A DNA stretch of 64,000 nucleotides from Adiantum capillus-veneris (GCA_014529385.2 CM043958.1:124334817-124398816); one strand, 5' to 3'. Counted from the first letter of the stretch, positions 11,721 through 23,236 are shown. Program-made: numbers and translations. The notes: generated by a model from the sequence alone, not told the origin.

Positions 11721-12269
11721 TAGTTGGATCCATTCTGCCTAGCCAATTTTTCTTGACCTGAACTGCTATAATATGAGGTGGTGGCTAATGTTGTTCCTTG
11801 CGCTTTAAACTCCACAACTTAGCTTCCTCCTATGCTTGATCTTTAATTGCTTGAACCTTCTACTACCGTTCCTTAGCCAAATGTATTTTCTCTAGTATTT
11901 TTGCAATGAGATCTTGATAATACTTCTTCAATCTTCATCCATTATCTAGTTAGACATTACCTCTCCCTCTAATGTTGCAAGTTGGACGGCACCACTTGGT
12001 GATATCTCATTGATCACAAATGGGCGGTCACCCCACTTTTTGAGTTTCCTAGAATATTGCTAAGACTAAAATATAGTCTCCATTTTGTTATTCATTGCTT
12101 ATAACATGTTGGTCATGGAATTTTTTCATTTGTCATTTTTGCGCATAGATAGCCGCAATCGATTTGAGTCTCATTTTGTCCAACTGTATTAGTTGGTGCA
12201 GTTTATCAGCCAACTCATGTCCCATCTATCCCAAGTCTTGCGCTATGTGTAGTGTAGGAATAAAGTTAG
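11721..12269 (-). pseudogene. Integrase C-terminal end (copy B)
   Basis: Minus-strand frames with a few stops read GHELADKLHQLIQLDKMRLK, then a YAQK-x-QMKKFHDQHVI block, RKLKKWGDRPFVINEISPSG and AVQLATLEGEV. This is the end of a gypsy integrase: the linker after the catalytic core, then the GPF/Y-type module ending in a KKYYQDL turn. Copy A has the same blocks at about 25270-25600. The frame is cut at 12269 by the chromovirus LTR. The catalytic core is missing. Confidence 0.75.
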
Positions 12270-13500
12270 TGTTAAAAGTCCTTTGACCTTAGGCAAGCTA
12301 GGGCTATGCTTGAGGTGGGAAACCGGCACAAGCTTGAGGTGCTTGTCGTGCTTCCTGACTAAGGTTCTTGAGGTGCTAAGGTGCTCCATGACTAAGGTGC
12401 TTGAGGGGTTCAAGATGTTTCCAAAAGTCAACAATATCCCTACTCAAGGGGTGGGTGATCCCTCATTGTAGGAGCATGAGAGAGAACACACACACCCTCA
12501 CACAAGGAAAGCTTGGTCTAAAGAAGCAATAAGGACACTTGTCAAGTTCCTCTCCATGTTTCCCTCATGGTGTGCCTAAAGCGGTCCAATGATATTTTAG
12601 TTAATTTAAATAATTTTTTATGCATTTATCAACTCCTCTCTCTCAAAGGGAAAAGGGGGACACTTGTCCCAAGGCTAGCATGGTTGCTTGATTTAACTAA
12701 ACCATGTGATTGCCTAAGCTTGTAGGGGTCCAATCAAATTCTCTCATGACCTCCAAGGGGGGGTCCACCAAGGAAGCTATGGGCTAGTTTGAGGGGTATA
12801 CTCTCCCACACACACACACCACACTCATTGTGTAAGGTGCAAAGTGCAAGAGCTCCATCTCCTTCTCCAAGCTTGTTGAGAAGTTGAGAGCCTACACCGA
12901 CACTCTTGGCTATGGAATAAAAATCCAACCAAGAGCCATGCTTCAATGCTTAAGCTTGCCATGTTCTTCATCTTGATTACTATGCTATTATGCTATGCTA
13001 AGCAAGAAGAGTGATGATAAGTGAGGAACTATTCCTTTCTCATATGAATGTTTCTTCTTTGTCTTCCCTACCCTCATTCCCTGCTACCTCTCTCCACCTT
13101 TGAAGGTGTATGAAGCCTTGGGATTGAGGCCAAGGATGGTCAATGCTTTTACAAAGTTTATGTTATGGGCGCGATGCATGAAGCCTTACATCTTAATTGC
13201 ATCACTTAGGTCACAAGGAACACAAAGATTGTATTGTACCAAGTCTCTCTTGATGGGAGAATATATAATACAAAAGCCTATTGGAGGGGGACTCCACATA
13301 AATCCGGTCCTGAACTATTGTCAAGTTCTCTAATTCTCTGTCTTGCAAAATTATTCTTTATGCCAAGTTAATTAAGTATAATGGTTGTGTTGCTACTGCA
13401 GTTAAATTCACCCTCTATATTCTCAAAGTAGTCACATAAAAACTCACTCTAATTCTCTTAATTCCACTATTCTCAAAGTTCTTGGGCCATTTCCATTACA
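12270..13500 (+). repeat. 5' LTR of chromovirus
   Basis: Starts TGTTAAAAGTCCTTTGACC and ends CCATTTCCATTACA. It aligns with 40277-41634 through the CTTGAGGTGCTTGTCGTGCTT block, the CACACCCTCACACAAGG block and the end. It is about 130 bp shorter than its partner, mainly because the GGTGCTTGA minisatellite and the CT/CA microsatellite are shorter here. Confidence 0.85.
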
Positions 13501-13501
13501 T

Positions 13502-13513
13502 TGTTATCAGAGC
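13502..13513 (+). promoter_or_regulatory. Primer binding site (initiator Met tRNA type)
   Basis: TGTTATCAGAGC lies directly after the LTR. It differs by one base from TGGTATCAGAGC, the usual complement of the 3' end of plant initiator methionine tRNA. Confidence 0.75.
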
Positions 13514-13949
13514 TATTGGTTTCTCTTTTCTTTCTTAAGAAGAGAGGTCCTTAAGTTTTCCATGAAAGGTTGGGACCTATTCATTGCAATAGGGTAAGTG
13601 GGATAGGGATCTATTATTTTGGTTGAGAAGGACTTAGTTTTAGGTACATCGTTGGGAACCATAGTCTTAATAATGGAGTCTCTCAGGGATTGCCTTTGGC
13701 TTAACCATTATTGAGCTATGAGAAATCTCAATAGGAACCATAATCAACCGAGAAATGCTAGGCCCTCTCCACTAGTGTTTGCAATCAATAGACTTTAAAC
13801 CACGGGTGTGGCTGCTTGAGAACTAATTTTCAAAGGTAGATAAGAGTAGCGACTAAGGTTTTTGAGGGTACCAAAGCACAAAGTAATCTATACATAAGCT
13901 TAATTAGCATGACTGACAATAACCGAGAGAGTAGAATGAACATTGATAT
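13514..13949 (+). other. Chromovirus leader
   Basis: Untranslated stretch between PBS and gag. No ORF or structure is recognised. Confidence 0.5.
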
Positions 13950-15340
13950 AAAAAAAATTGCACATTAAGGTGCTAAAGATGATGCCCCCATGTTTGTTAA
14001 TTACCTTGTTACTAGGTTGCAGCAAGTTATGGGCAACCCTGCTTTGCAAGCAGAAGTTACTCAACAACATCGTGCTTATGGGATTTCCCTTCCTCTCCAA
14101 GAGTAGAGAGAGCTTAGGAGGAATCTTGATGAGACCCCAAAAAGAAGACTCTCTCCCATACGGGAGGAGGACTTTTTATCCTCATCACTCCAAAAGGGAA
14201 GAGAGGAAACAAAGGAAGAAAAAGGCAAGAAAGAGGTCACCCTCTTCTCCTTCTTATTCACCTTCCTCCTCTTCTGCCGATGAAAGTAGTAGCTATTCTG
14301 ATAGAGAATACAAGAGGAGAGGACATCACAAAGCTTACCCTGCATGGGGAAGGTCCCAAAAGCTCAAGGAGTTCAAAGAGGGAGGAAAGAGGATCTATTT
14401 TCTCACCTATGATGCTAGCTTTGGTGCTACCGACAAAGTATTGGCCTTCATCCAACAATTTGATGCGGCCTTTGGAGACAAGGGCTTCAAAGAGTCCTCC
14501 ACGCTATGCCATGTAGCTATGCACTTTTAAAAATCTTCTCGTCAATGGTGGGCTATCCATCGTGGCAACCGCAAGTGGGAAACTCTACGAATTTCCATCA
14601 TGAAGCAATTCCTTGCAAGCGATGCAAAGGACAAAGAGCTTACCAAATGGTAGAATTTGAAGCTACTCTCCAACGAATCTGTCCACAAATATGTAGAAAA
14701 GTTTTGGGATTTTTATCTCAAGGCTATTGTCTTTCAAAAGATAGATTTTGTTGAGAAAAAGCAACAATTCTATGCCGGATTACCAGAAGAAATTTCCGAG
14801 TATGTTAACTCTCAACGGCATGGTTGTATCACCGAAGTTATCCACTAGACTATGGTTGCTTCATGCATCAATTTCCAACAAGGGTAAAAAGGATGCTAAG
14901 CCCATGGAAAACAAAGATCGAAATGATGCAAAGGGGAAGAACAATGCCCAAAACTCTTTCCAAGGTAATTCCAACAACACCAACAACAATCGGTCCAAGG
15001 AGAGGGAGTCTACAAAGGTAAAAATAGACTCTCCCCTGAAGAGCTTGAAGCTTTTTGCAAGGACCATAAATGTTTTAAGTGTGGGGATCAAGGACATGGC
15101 TATTGTTCTTGCCCAAAGAGAAATGCTCACATGAGACTCCTAGATCTTCCACCATCGGTAAAAATAAAATCTCTTTTAAAGATCTAGAAGCTTTTCATAA
15201 GGAACACAAATGTTTTAAGTGTGGGGAGTAAGGACCTGGCTACCGTTCTTGTCCCAATAGAAATTCCCGCAATGAGACTCCTAGAGCTTCCATGATCGAA
15301 GCTCCAAAAGAGGATGCTCATTGCAAAGGATCACCTCTCT
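13950..15340 (+). pseudogene. Chromovirus gag remnant with doubled zinc knuckle
   Basis: Reading across frames, a basic Ser/Lys-rich stretch (about 14190-14330) leads into the capsid-like part: WGRSQKLKEFKEGG, then FIQQFDAAFGDKGFKES, QFYAGLPEEISEYVNS and others. This is the retrotransposon gag pattern of chromoviruses. A CCHC knuckle follows at 15071-15112 (CFKCGDQGHGYCSC). A second copy of the knuckle region lies 140 bp on (15211-15252), where the His is Pro and a stop replaces Gln. At least three frame changes break the gene. Gag would package the element RNA. Confidence 0.8.
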
Positions 15341-15426
15341 CCTATGGCCGGGAAAGGTAAGGGAGCATGATGCTCTCATCTTGTTTGAACCTGGCTCTAC
15401 TCACAACTTCATATCAACGGAGTTGG
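15341..15426 (+). pseudogene. Chromovirus protease, left part
   Basis: The frame reads ALILFEPGSTHNFISTEL up to the insertion point. The family box is Asp-Ser/Pro-Gly-Ser-Thr-His-Asn-Phe-Ile; here the catalytic Asp is Glu (GAA at 15387-15389). The other part resumes at 36399 in the same reading frame once the inserted element and one target-site copy are discounted. Confidence 0.8.
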
Positions 15427-16286
15427 TGTTAGTGTGTTGCCGCGACGAACGTCTGCATCATAGCTCTTTTGTACTAACATAATGTCAATATGCAAGGAAG
15501 TGACTCGGGATGGGGCACGGAGACTTAATGAGAGTGTCAATCTCACCAAAGTGAACTCAGGGGCTTCTCGTTCTACGACACAAGCCAATCAACCACTTCC
15601 TAGTTAGACAATCAGTATGTGTCCAATCTCATCACTCTAGGTCATCAGGCCTTTTCGGCATCCAAACGAATCCGGAACGCCACGAAACTTAAGGAGAGGT
15701 ATCACAACATTTAAGGGATCAATCCTACCAAGATCTATCACCATCTGGAAAGGTACATAAATCACGATCCATCACAAAAAATGTGCATAAAACTGAAACA
15801 GATTGTCTTCCTTAAGAATAGAAACACTTATCCATGGTCAAAACATCAAAAAACAACCATTTTAACTTCCAAATCAATGCATTTAGCTCAAAAACAATGC
15901 GTCACAGACCACAGCAGAATTGGAAATGATTACACTTAGATTGTAGAGCAAGAGACAAGGAACACAATGTGCTATTCGGGAACGAATTCTGATTACCAGG
16001 CCAGGAGAAAAGAATATTACAAGCTGTAGTGCACGTTTTTGATTCTTCAAACTAATGAAAAATCTTTTCTCAAACTAAGGGTTTTGAATTTAAAAGTTAA
16101 GGGGGATTTCCCACGACCATCTGGCCTCTTACAAGGGTATAGACTCAGAGTAGTAAAAAGGGTATTGTCTAATTACATCCTGATTACAACTCATCCTAGG
16201 GTGAATTACATGGCTTTCTTCGAAACAATAGAGTGTTTACAGGGTTTGGTCTACATACGCCTGTATATGCATGTATCCACCAAACA
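15427..16286 (-). repeat. 3' LTR of giant-family copy A
   Basis: Plus strand starts TGTTAGTGTGTTGCCGCGAC and ends ATGTATCCACCAAACA. It aligns throughout with 35507-36398. In one 60-bp block (15481-15540) I count three differences, all transitions. It carries a decayed copy of the family palindrome at 15754-15773. Confidence 0.9.
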
Positions 16287-16298
16287 TTCCCCCTTCCT
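16287..16298 (-). promoter_or_regulatory. Polypurine tract of copy A
   Basis: The minus strand reads AGGAAGGGGGAA immediately before the LTR start TGTTTGGTG. It is the expected primer for second-strand synthesis. Confidence 0.9.
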
Positions 16299-16326
16299 AT
16301 TCATTGCACGTCCTTGTGCAAGCTGT

Positions 16327-19300
16327 CTACTGGTTTCTTTCGAGCGTTGTAGTGAGATTTTTGAATTTTTGATCTCGTGCTTCAATATCGACTTTGGTGG
16401 CCAACTCTCTGAAGAGATTATTGTTGCTGAGGGTACTTTGGTAGGCGATGTGGTGGGCTGGCAGATCTTTTGTCATTGGGTTGAATATGGAAGAGTCCAC
16501 TTTGAAGAAGCCTGTCATGAAAGGCTCTTCGAAGGTCTGCATGTAATGAGAAGGCAAAAACATGACTCTTGCATACAATCCCATGATAACATTCCTGCTT
16601 GGGATTTCAGTCTCCAGATTCTAACAGAGCCCTCTTGTGCCTTCCACAAAAATCTATCAAGGGTGTTCTCCTGCCTCTATACAATTGAAAGTTGTAATGC
16701 ATGTGATGAGCATTTTGGCAATCTTTACCAGCATCTGACAGAGATCTTGGATCTCCTTCATCATGTGGATTACCCCCTTTTAGAGTTTGATTTATGTAAT
16801 ACTCGGATGGTGGGTTGTTAGTGAGGGGCTTTGTAATTACCGGGTAGTTAAGCATTACCGGTCTTTTGCTTTGCAAAATGTAAAAACTATCCCAGGATTG
16901 GCGTCTGTTGATGGGACAATAGATGGGGTCGATCGTGAGATGCTGGGGAGCGTTCCTGTAATATGTTTCATCAATTGGTCGCTGATCGAACCATTTTTTC
17001 CGCCAAAGGGGCTAATTATCTAGGATGCCCTGAATATGAAGGGCTATAAAATAGGAACCTCTCTGTAGTCCCCTCTGCTATTTGGTTCAAGTTTGGGGAC
17101 CATCTTTTGTTGCCATTATCTCACTTCTTTCCGCATCAATGGCAATGTGATCATGTCGTGCCCATGGTTTCAACTACCTCATCTGGAGTGATCATGAGGA
17201 GGGTAGCCGATTTCAGCACTTTCAACTCATATTGCATATATGCCTTGTGTGAAGGGTCCTTTACTTCTGAGATCCAACGTTGAATTTCATCCCTTGTCGA
17301 CTCTGAAGTGGAGGTCATGGCTGGATCTGCAGATTCTTGCGTTCCTTTTCCAGTGCTGGTAGTGGGTACCTCTGTTTGATGAGCTTCAAGTTGATTGTTT
17401 GAATCCTTCTCCGTGCTCAAACTCCCCTGGGGCCTGCTGATATTTTGGCTGATCTTCTCTGAGAGCTGATAATTCCCCTCTTTCCTTAGTCAGTTGCCTT
17501 TTAAAATCTTCAATTTCCTCATCCTTGGCCTGTTGTAGGTCCCTATGACCTGCCGTCATGATCTGTCTGTCATATTTCTCTTGTTTTAGGGCCTCTTTCA
17601 ACTCTTTGATTTCCTGGCTCAAGGAAGTAGATCTTGCAGTCATCGTTGAGGAGGAGGGGGTCTCTTGTATGGCCAGGAGCTAAGTTAAAGATGTGCTAAC
17701 CACCACATACGAGCCTTGTAGCTTCTCATTTTGTTCTTTTTCCCTGGTTAGCTCCTCCTCGAGGCATTGATGCTCGATCTGCAATGAGGAGTTCGCCTCG
17801 TTGAATTGTTGCACTTCCTTGTAATAATATGCTACATTCTCTTGTTCTCTCTGCAACTCCGATTGTGCCTGGAGTTGTGCCTTCTTTAGTGCTTTGATTT
17901 GTTGCTTTAACTGCAAGGATTTTGCTGTCGCTCTAGATGATTCCTTTTTGTTTTCTTCTAACTCCAGCTCTCTTAGGTTGTAAAGAGCCCTTTGACATTG
18001 AAAATGCAGCTTGATTTGCTCTAAGTGAGCGTCAATGTCAAAGGATTTGACTAACTCCGCTCCTTCCTCCATGGTCGCTTGTGAGCGTGGCTATCTTGGT
18101 CTATGCTGGTCTTTTTGGCCCTAATCCGATTGCTCAGCCACCTCAGCTTGCTTTTCTCTTTGTTTGAATTTATATCATCAAAGGTTGTGGTAGGCTTTGT
18201 TTGTGCAGACTCCGTTTCTTGATCCATTTTCTTTCCCTCCACTCCTTGCTCCGACAGTCCTACACTTTTCCTTTCTCTTTTTTTGAAGTCGCTAGAAGTG
18301 GCTCAGCATCCTTGGGAGAACCAAGGTCTTGAACTTGTTGGTCCTGTGTGTCATGCTATTCCTCTTCTTGCGTGTGACTTTCCTCATTTTTGCGTTGATT
18401 AGATTCATCAGATGATTTGAGATCATCGACGCGTGGCTTCTTTGATTCTTCTCTTTGCCTTTGCTCCATCTTTCACTTGAGCTCATTGTGAATGCGCTAC
18501 TGCATGGCGCCAACAATTTTTTTTGCCGCTTTCTACCTCTTCTGTTGCTTGATTCTTTCCAAAGCCTCTGTTTTCCTGCATAGAAGCAAAATATTCTCGG
18601 CTTCATCCTCTTCCTTTTCATCATCCGCTTCTGTTCCTTGGGTTTGATGCTGATCTTGCTTTTGTTGGTGGAGCTTTTCCCTCAATGCCTGAGCTTCTTC
18701 CATTGTCCTCCTAGCATGAGTAATGGGGATAGCCTCTGCCAAGTGCACAGCCTTTTTCTTCAACCTGGTATATCCAAGTACGTATGGGTTGCCCTGATCC
18801 TCCTCCGAGGACTAGTACTCCGAAGGAGTGTCTCATGTGGGACCCCTCTTCCTGGCCACTCCGAGCATCTGACTCAATATTCTCGATGTTAGAATCCTTT
18901 AGCGGTGCACTTTGCCTTGTTTGTTTGACTTCTGGTTTTGGCCATGTAGAGGGTCCTTCCACTGGTCTTACAACTCTTTTGGATCTGTGGATCAGATCGA
19001 TCTGTGCTTTGGGAGGTGGTAGATCCTCGATCATTCCCAATGCTTGATAGGCTATACATGTGAGCATTGGTCCCCCGTTCATGTAAGATTTACTTTGTTG
19101 ACTCCCCTTCACGTTTGCTTCCACAATAGTGTCAAGAAGATAGTTGCCAAACTCACAACTGACCACCCTGCCTTCCGCTAAGCCCATCGCCATTACCACT
19201 GCGATATGCAACAAAGGTTTGGTATATCTAGGCGGCTTTTGCACCTTGAAATGTTGTGAGATAAGGAACAATGGCAATTCAGTTTCAGAGTAGATCAGGT

Positions 19301-19765
19301 CTTTATACGTTAGCTTGTGGCCTTGTTGCTTCAAAAAGGCTTTGTCATTGTCTATTGCCTTTGTTTTCTACAATAGATTGTGCGTCCCTTGCGGTAGGTG
19401 GAGGGCTTCATTGATAATTTCAGCTGTGATCTTTACCTTGACGATTGCCCCATCCTTGTCTGTCAGAGTTGCTTCCCCATTGTACTGAATAGAACTTATG
19501 AGTCCCTGAGCTCGTCTGAAGTCCCAAGGAAGCAGTCATAAGAAATTGTCTAGCTATAGACACATGCCCCCTGCTTGCATTCTGGTTTTTGGTGCAACTT
19601 CCACATTTCGTGTGGGAAGATTGTGGCCTTTACAATTTCTCTGTCTGCTGCTTGAAACCTTCCAATGAAGATGTTCGCCGGAATTGCTTCAAGTGCCTGT
19701 TCGGTGAGATGAGTTTTCTCATTTGATGAGATATCGGTTATCTCATAAAAGGTGCCGCATTCCAC
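16327..19765 (-). pseudogene. ORF3 of giant family (env position, coiled coil)
   Basis: About 3.4 kb, read in several frames because of frameshifts and a few stops. Head (19765-18711): NIFIGRFQAADREIVKATIF, then VKITAEIINEALHLPQGT, YTKPLLHIAVVMAMGLAEGR and CEFGNYLLDTIVEANVK, apparently a globular domain. Middle (18072-17386): heptad-rich coiled coil such as QLKQQIKALKKAQLQAQSEL and EIKELKEALKQEKYDRQ. Tail (17420-16327) ends LATKVDIEARDQKFKNLTTT, about 40 bp before the PPT. The position is that of env in Athila-like elements, but I see no signal peptide or membrane segment. The head vaguely recalls the plant-mobile or 'plant transposon protein' type domains; I cannot confirm that. Confidence 0.7.
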
Positions 19766-19990
19766 TCCTTTTGTGCTTTCCTTAGAGGCATCCTGTTGTC
19801 AATTTTAGCATGTGAAAACAAGTTTTAGCCATTGATCAAAATTGTTGAAAAGTGTAAACTTGACCATAGAATGAAAAAATGAGCATAACTTTGTCAAAAC
19901 TACACCAAATTTGACCAAATTTCACCAGTGCATCTAGGATTACTATAGGCACAAGACTGTGATGTGACAGATGAAATTTGGCAAAAAGGA

Positions 19991-20010
19991 ACATGGATCG
20001 CGATCCATGT
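19991..20010. repeat. 20-bp palindromic motif
   Basis: ACATGGATCGCGATCCATGT, a perfect inverted repeat, followed by TGGGAAGCATTT. Confidence 0.95.
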
Positions 20011-20103
20011 TGGGAAGCATTTGAAAATTCTAACTTTGGGAAGTTGTTCCTGAGCATATGGAGATGCTACTGAGCAATTTTCTCTGGATTTAGGACTGAA
20101 GGT

Positions 20104-20123
20104 ACATGGATCGCGATCCATGT
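20104..20123. repeat. 20-bp palindromic motif
   Basis: Identical 20-bp palindrome, followed by TGGGCAACATTTTG, related to the text after the preceding copy. Confidence 0.95.
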
Positions 20124-20376
20124 TGGGCAACATTTTGGAAATCTGATGATACCATTTGGTAGGGTTCATCTAGATTATGCCTTGATCCAAAAAATTTGGG
20201 ATTTGGATCATTGGTTTGACACTTGGGCTAAATTTTGGAAACCATTTGCAGAGTTACAGATTTTTGGCTTTTTGAAGTGGATTTTGGGATTCAAATGGTT
20301 GAAAACTCCATGGCTTGGCTTTCTTGAACATACTAAATCAGATGACATGGTTTTTGCTTATATTGGGCAAAAAGGT

Positions 20377-20396
20377 ACATGGATCGCGATCCATGT
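20377..20396. repeat. 20-bp palindromic motif
   Basis: Identical 20-bp palindrome, preceded by GGGCAAAAAGGT and 273 bp after the previous copy. Confidence 0.95.
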
Positions 20397-21091
20397 TTGA
20401 CAAAATTTTGATACAGTTCTTTGGCACATTTGTTCCCATAGGTTTTCCTAGTACACTGGTGAAATTTTTTCAACTTTGGACATGTTTTTTATTAGTTTTC
20501 CCCATTTTTCATTTTATGGCCATGTTTTTTCCGTTTTGACCATATCTATTTCTGGCAACCACTTTTTGGACTCATGTTTTGCATGTGATCTATCATTGTT
20601 TTGATTTCTGATGATTTAGGTTTGTTGTTCATAACTTTGCATGGTTCCTTGGCAAATTCCACCAATCATTGAATTCATTTGAGAAGACAAACTGTACCCT
20701 GCAATTTTCACCATTTTGGAAGTAACTTTTGCTTAGTTTTGATCCTACCACCATCCTTAGGTTACAATTGCTTGTTGATAGGCTCCGAGGAGAGTGTGAA
20801 ATCTCCCAATTGACCTTAGCAGTAATTTGGAAATTTGTCAAGACTTTATCTTTAGCCATTCTTGATAGGTCCTGTTGGCATCCCAACACCTGTTCTCTCT
20901 TGAGTTTTTTTCTTGGGATTTCACCTTTTTTCCTGTGAAAATGATTAAAAGACCATTTGCAGACGGAAATTAGCAATCTAGGAGGGTTTGATGAACTTTA
21001 GAGCACTTTTTGTGATCCGTTTGCAACACTAGTACCATTTGTACATTGTCCAGCTAGTGAGCCACTTTTATCCTGATTTTGGAAAAAAGGA

Positions 21092-21111
21092 ACATGGATC
21101 GTGATCCGTGT
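21092..21111. repeat. Palindromic motif, decayed
   Basis: ACATGGATCGTGATCCGTGT, two changes from the perfect form, followed by TGGGAAGCATTTTGAAAATC, as after the first copy. Confidence 0.9.
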
Positions 21112-21210
21112 TGGGAAGCATTTTGAAAATCCATTCATAGGAGTGTGTTCCTGACCCTCTAATGTTGCTCCTGTAAAACTTTCCATGTTTTAAGGATTTG
21201 GGGAACATGG

Positions 21211-21362
21211 TCATCAATCGACCCCAACTAACTGACAAAATCAGCCAAGGCAAAAACAACAGAAAAAAGTGGTGGAACATGGATCGCGATCCATGTTCCA
21301 CCACTTTTTTCTGTTGTTTTTGCCTTGGCTGATTTTGTCAGTTAGTTGGGGTCGATTGATGA
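21211..21362. repeat. Perfect 152-bp palindrome
   Basis: The 76 bases 21211-21286 are the exact reverse complement of 21287-21362, with no spacer. The symmetry centre is the CG|CG middle of one 20-bp family palindrome (21277-21296). The outer ends are TCATCAATCGACC and its complement. Outside the arms symmetry stops abruptly. Confidence 0.97.
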
Positions 21363-21583
21363 AATATTTCTAGTTTTTGATGGGTTTTGGACTTCCCCAT
21401 TGGCCCTGTTAGGTTGCCGATTTTGTGACCTTGTACTACTTTGATCTGTTGTTTTGGCACTATTGATGCAGTATGGGACACACACACATGCTCTTGCAAG
21501 GTTAATGATCATATCTATCAAATATGGTGTAGTAAGATCCACCGAGGTAGTCGCAGTGGGCAGAAGAAACTCTAGAAACTCTA

Positions 21584-21584
21584 T

Positions 21585-21643
<59 letters not shown>
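21584..21643. repeat. (CT)n microsatellite in copy A spacer
   Basis: About 60 bp of pure CT at the position equivalent to 9815-9888 in copy B. Confidence 0.95.
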
Positions 21644-21644
<1 letters not shown>

Positions 21645-22786
21645 AATGCAAATAAGCTAATGTTGCCCCATTTGACTATATGTTCCCCCGTCTACCCGGA
21701 ATGCCCCATTTATACTTACCTTCATTGATCATATCTTGTTGTTCATATCACCTGCGGTTCAAACCGTTCATCATTTTGACACTTGGTTTACAAATGGTGT
21801 TCAATCTGCAGTTTTGATCCTTCAGAAGTTGGCTCAAAATTCATCCTGTAAGACATAATTAGGAATTATGGGAAAACTGCACAAAAATGGGACAATTCTC
21901 CTCGTTCTCTCTTTCTTGAGGAGAGGTAAACAATGTTCTACGATGCTCATTGCATTTGTATCTAGTTTTTAGTGGTTTGCATGCACTAGTAAGATCACAT
22001 ATGACGTTAATATTTTGAGTCTCAGAACTACAAACTTGTTCAAAAATGAGTGCTCTTGAATCTTTGTCATCGAGTATGATTATTTATGAGTAGACATTGT
22101 GTCAAAACACAGCTGCAGGACCAAACTCTAGGCTGAGCCTTGTCAAATGTACATGGTATTCAATCATGTGGCTATCCTTGTCGTGCTTACAAAGACAAAA
22201 CAAGAAGTGTTACAATATAGAGTCATGGGGATTAGATTCGACACAATGTAGAAACTATTATCGATGACAAAAATCCATTGTTCAATCCTCCCATTGTCTA
22301 GAACCAAATTGTTGTGACAAAAAAAAATTGAACTTCCGCCTCAAACTTGTGATGTAGGGCTGTTGTAAAAGCATTGTAGCCTAGAGAGTCCAAAGTCCAG
22401 AGCATGCTCCAAAATTCTAGAGTCTAAAGGCCATAGGACACTCGTAGTTAAAAGGTTGGCTTCAAACTGTGAGACCATGTTGAATCATTCCTCGAACATG
22501 GCAATAAATGGTTAGAGGAGCACCATTGGTTTCTTTTTCGTACCTACTACGAGCTTGGGCAGCCTCAATGCTTGGAATAGGACTATGTCCAGGGCGCTTG
22601 TCACCTAAACAAATGTGTATTCATTGATCTCGCAATTTGCAACTTGTGATAGCGGTGATGTAGCCACGTCCTTGCTTTCATTTTGTTGTCTCACTGTGTA
22701 TATTTACAAAAATGGGTGTTGGACTCCTTTTTGAACTGCAGTGAGTCAAAAGACTTGGAGGTGGCATGAACCAAATGTAGTGTGAA

Positions 22787-23035
22787 GTTTGAACCCACCC
22801 TAAGGCTTGCACATTCAAACTTAAGGCCAAGTGTTAGACACCTTGTGCGAATTGTAGTGAGGTGAAAAGGCTTGATACAGAATGCAACACAATGCACTAT
22901 GAAGTTCGAACCCACCCTAAGATTTGCTCATTCAAACTTAAGGCTGAGCCCTTTCAAAAATCTTGAGCTGGCATGCAACGCAGGGAAGTTTGAACCCGCC
23001 CTTTCAACCCTTCTCATTCGAACTCAAGGCCGAGC
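22787..23035. repeat. Three diverged direct repeats
   Basis: Units start near 22787, 22903 and 22988 with GTTTGAACCCACCC-like text, then a TTGCACATTCAAACTTAAGG or related block. Spacing is irregular (116 and 85 bp). They share CAAACTTAAG with the neighbouring palindromic array. Confidence 0.8.
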
Positions 23036-23163
23036 CCTTTCAAAAAATAAACATGATATAAGAAAGGCATACGAAAACATGATGACTAATTGGTTCACTT
23101 TAATTTGAATTTTAAATATGATGATCGTCAAATATGACGATGGGAGCGAGGCACGCCGTCACT

Positions 23164-23164
<1 letters not shown>

Positions 23165-23233
<69 letters not shown>
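23165..23233. repeat. (CT)n microsatellite
   Basis: About 69 bp of CT, directly left of the palindromic tandem array. Confidence 0.95.

Positions 23234-23236
<3 letters not shown>

Larger units (their letters stand above)
4848..12269 (-). mobile_element. Giant gypsy family, copy B (3' part)
   Basis: This element is read on the minus strand. It keeps its 3' LTR (4848-5793), polypurine tract, ORF3 remnant (about 5830-8270), palindrome-bearing spacer with a CT microsatellite, and the end of integrase with a protease-like tail (11199-12269). Each part lines up in the same order with copy A at 15427-36398, with particular agreement in ORF3 and the post-integrase tail. It ends where the chromovirus LTR begins at 12270. 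Gag, RT and the 5' LTR are missing. The sequence right of the chromovirus (41635 onward) does not resume it, so the 5' half has been deleted or moved. Confidence 0.85.

Noticed and set aside
16327-19765. ORF3 as a retroviral-type envelope protein
   Set aside because: Position fits, but no signal peptide, membrane segment or cleavage motif is visible, and the protein is dominated by charged coiled coil.
20629-20976. 115-codon minus ORF in the copy A spacer
   Set aside because: No motif and no counterpart in the copy B spacer.
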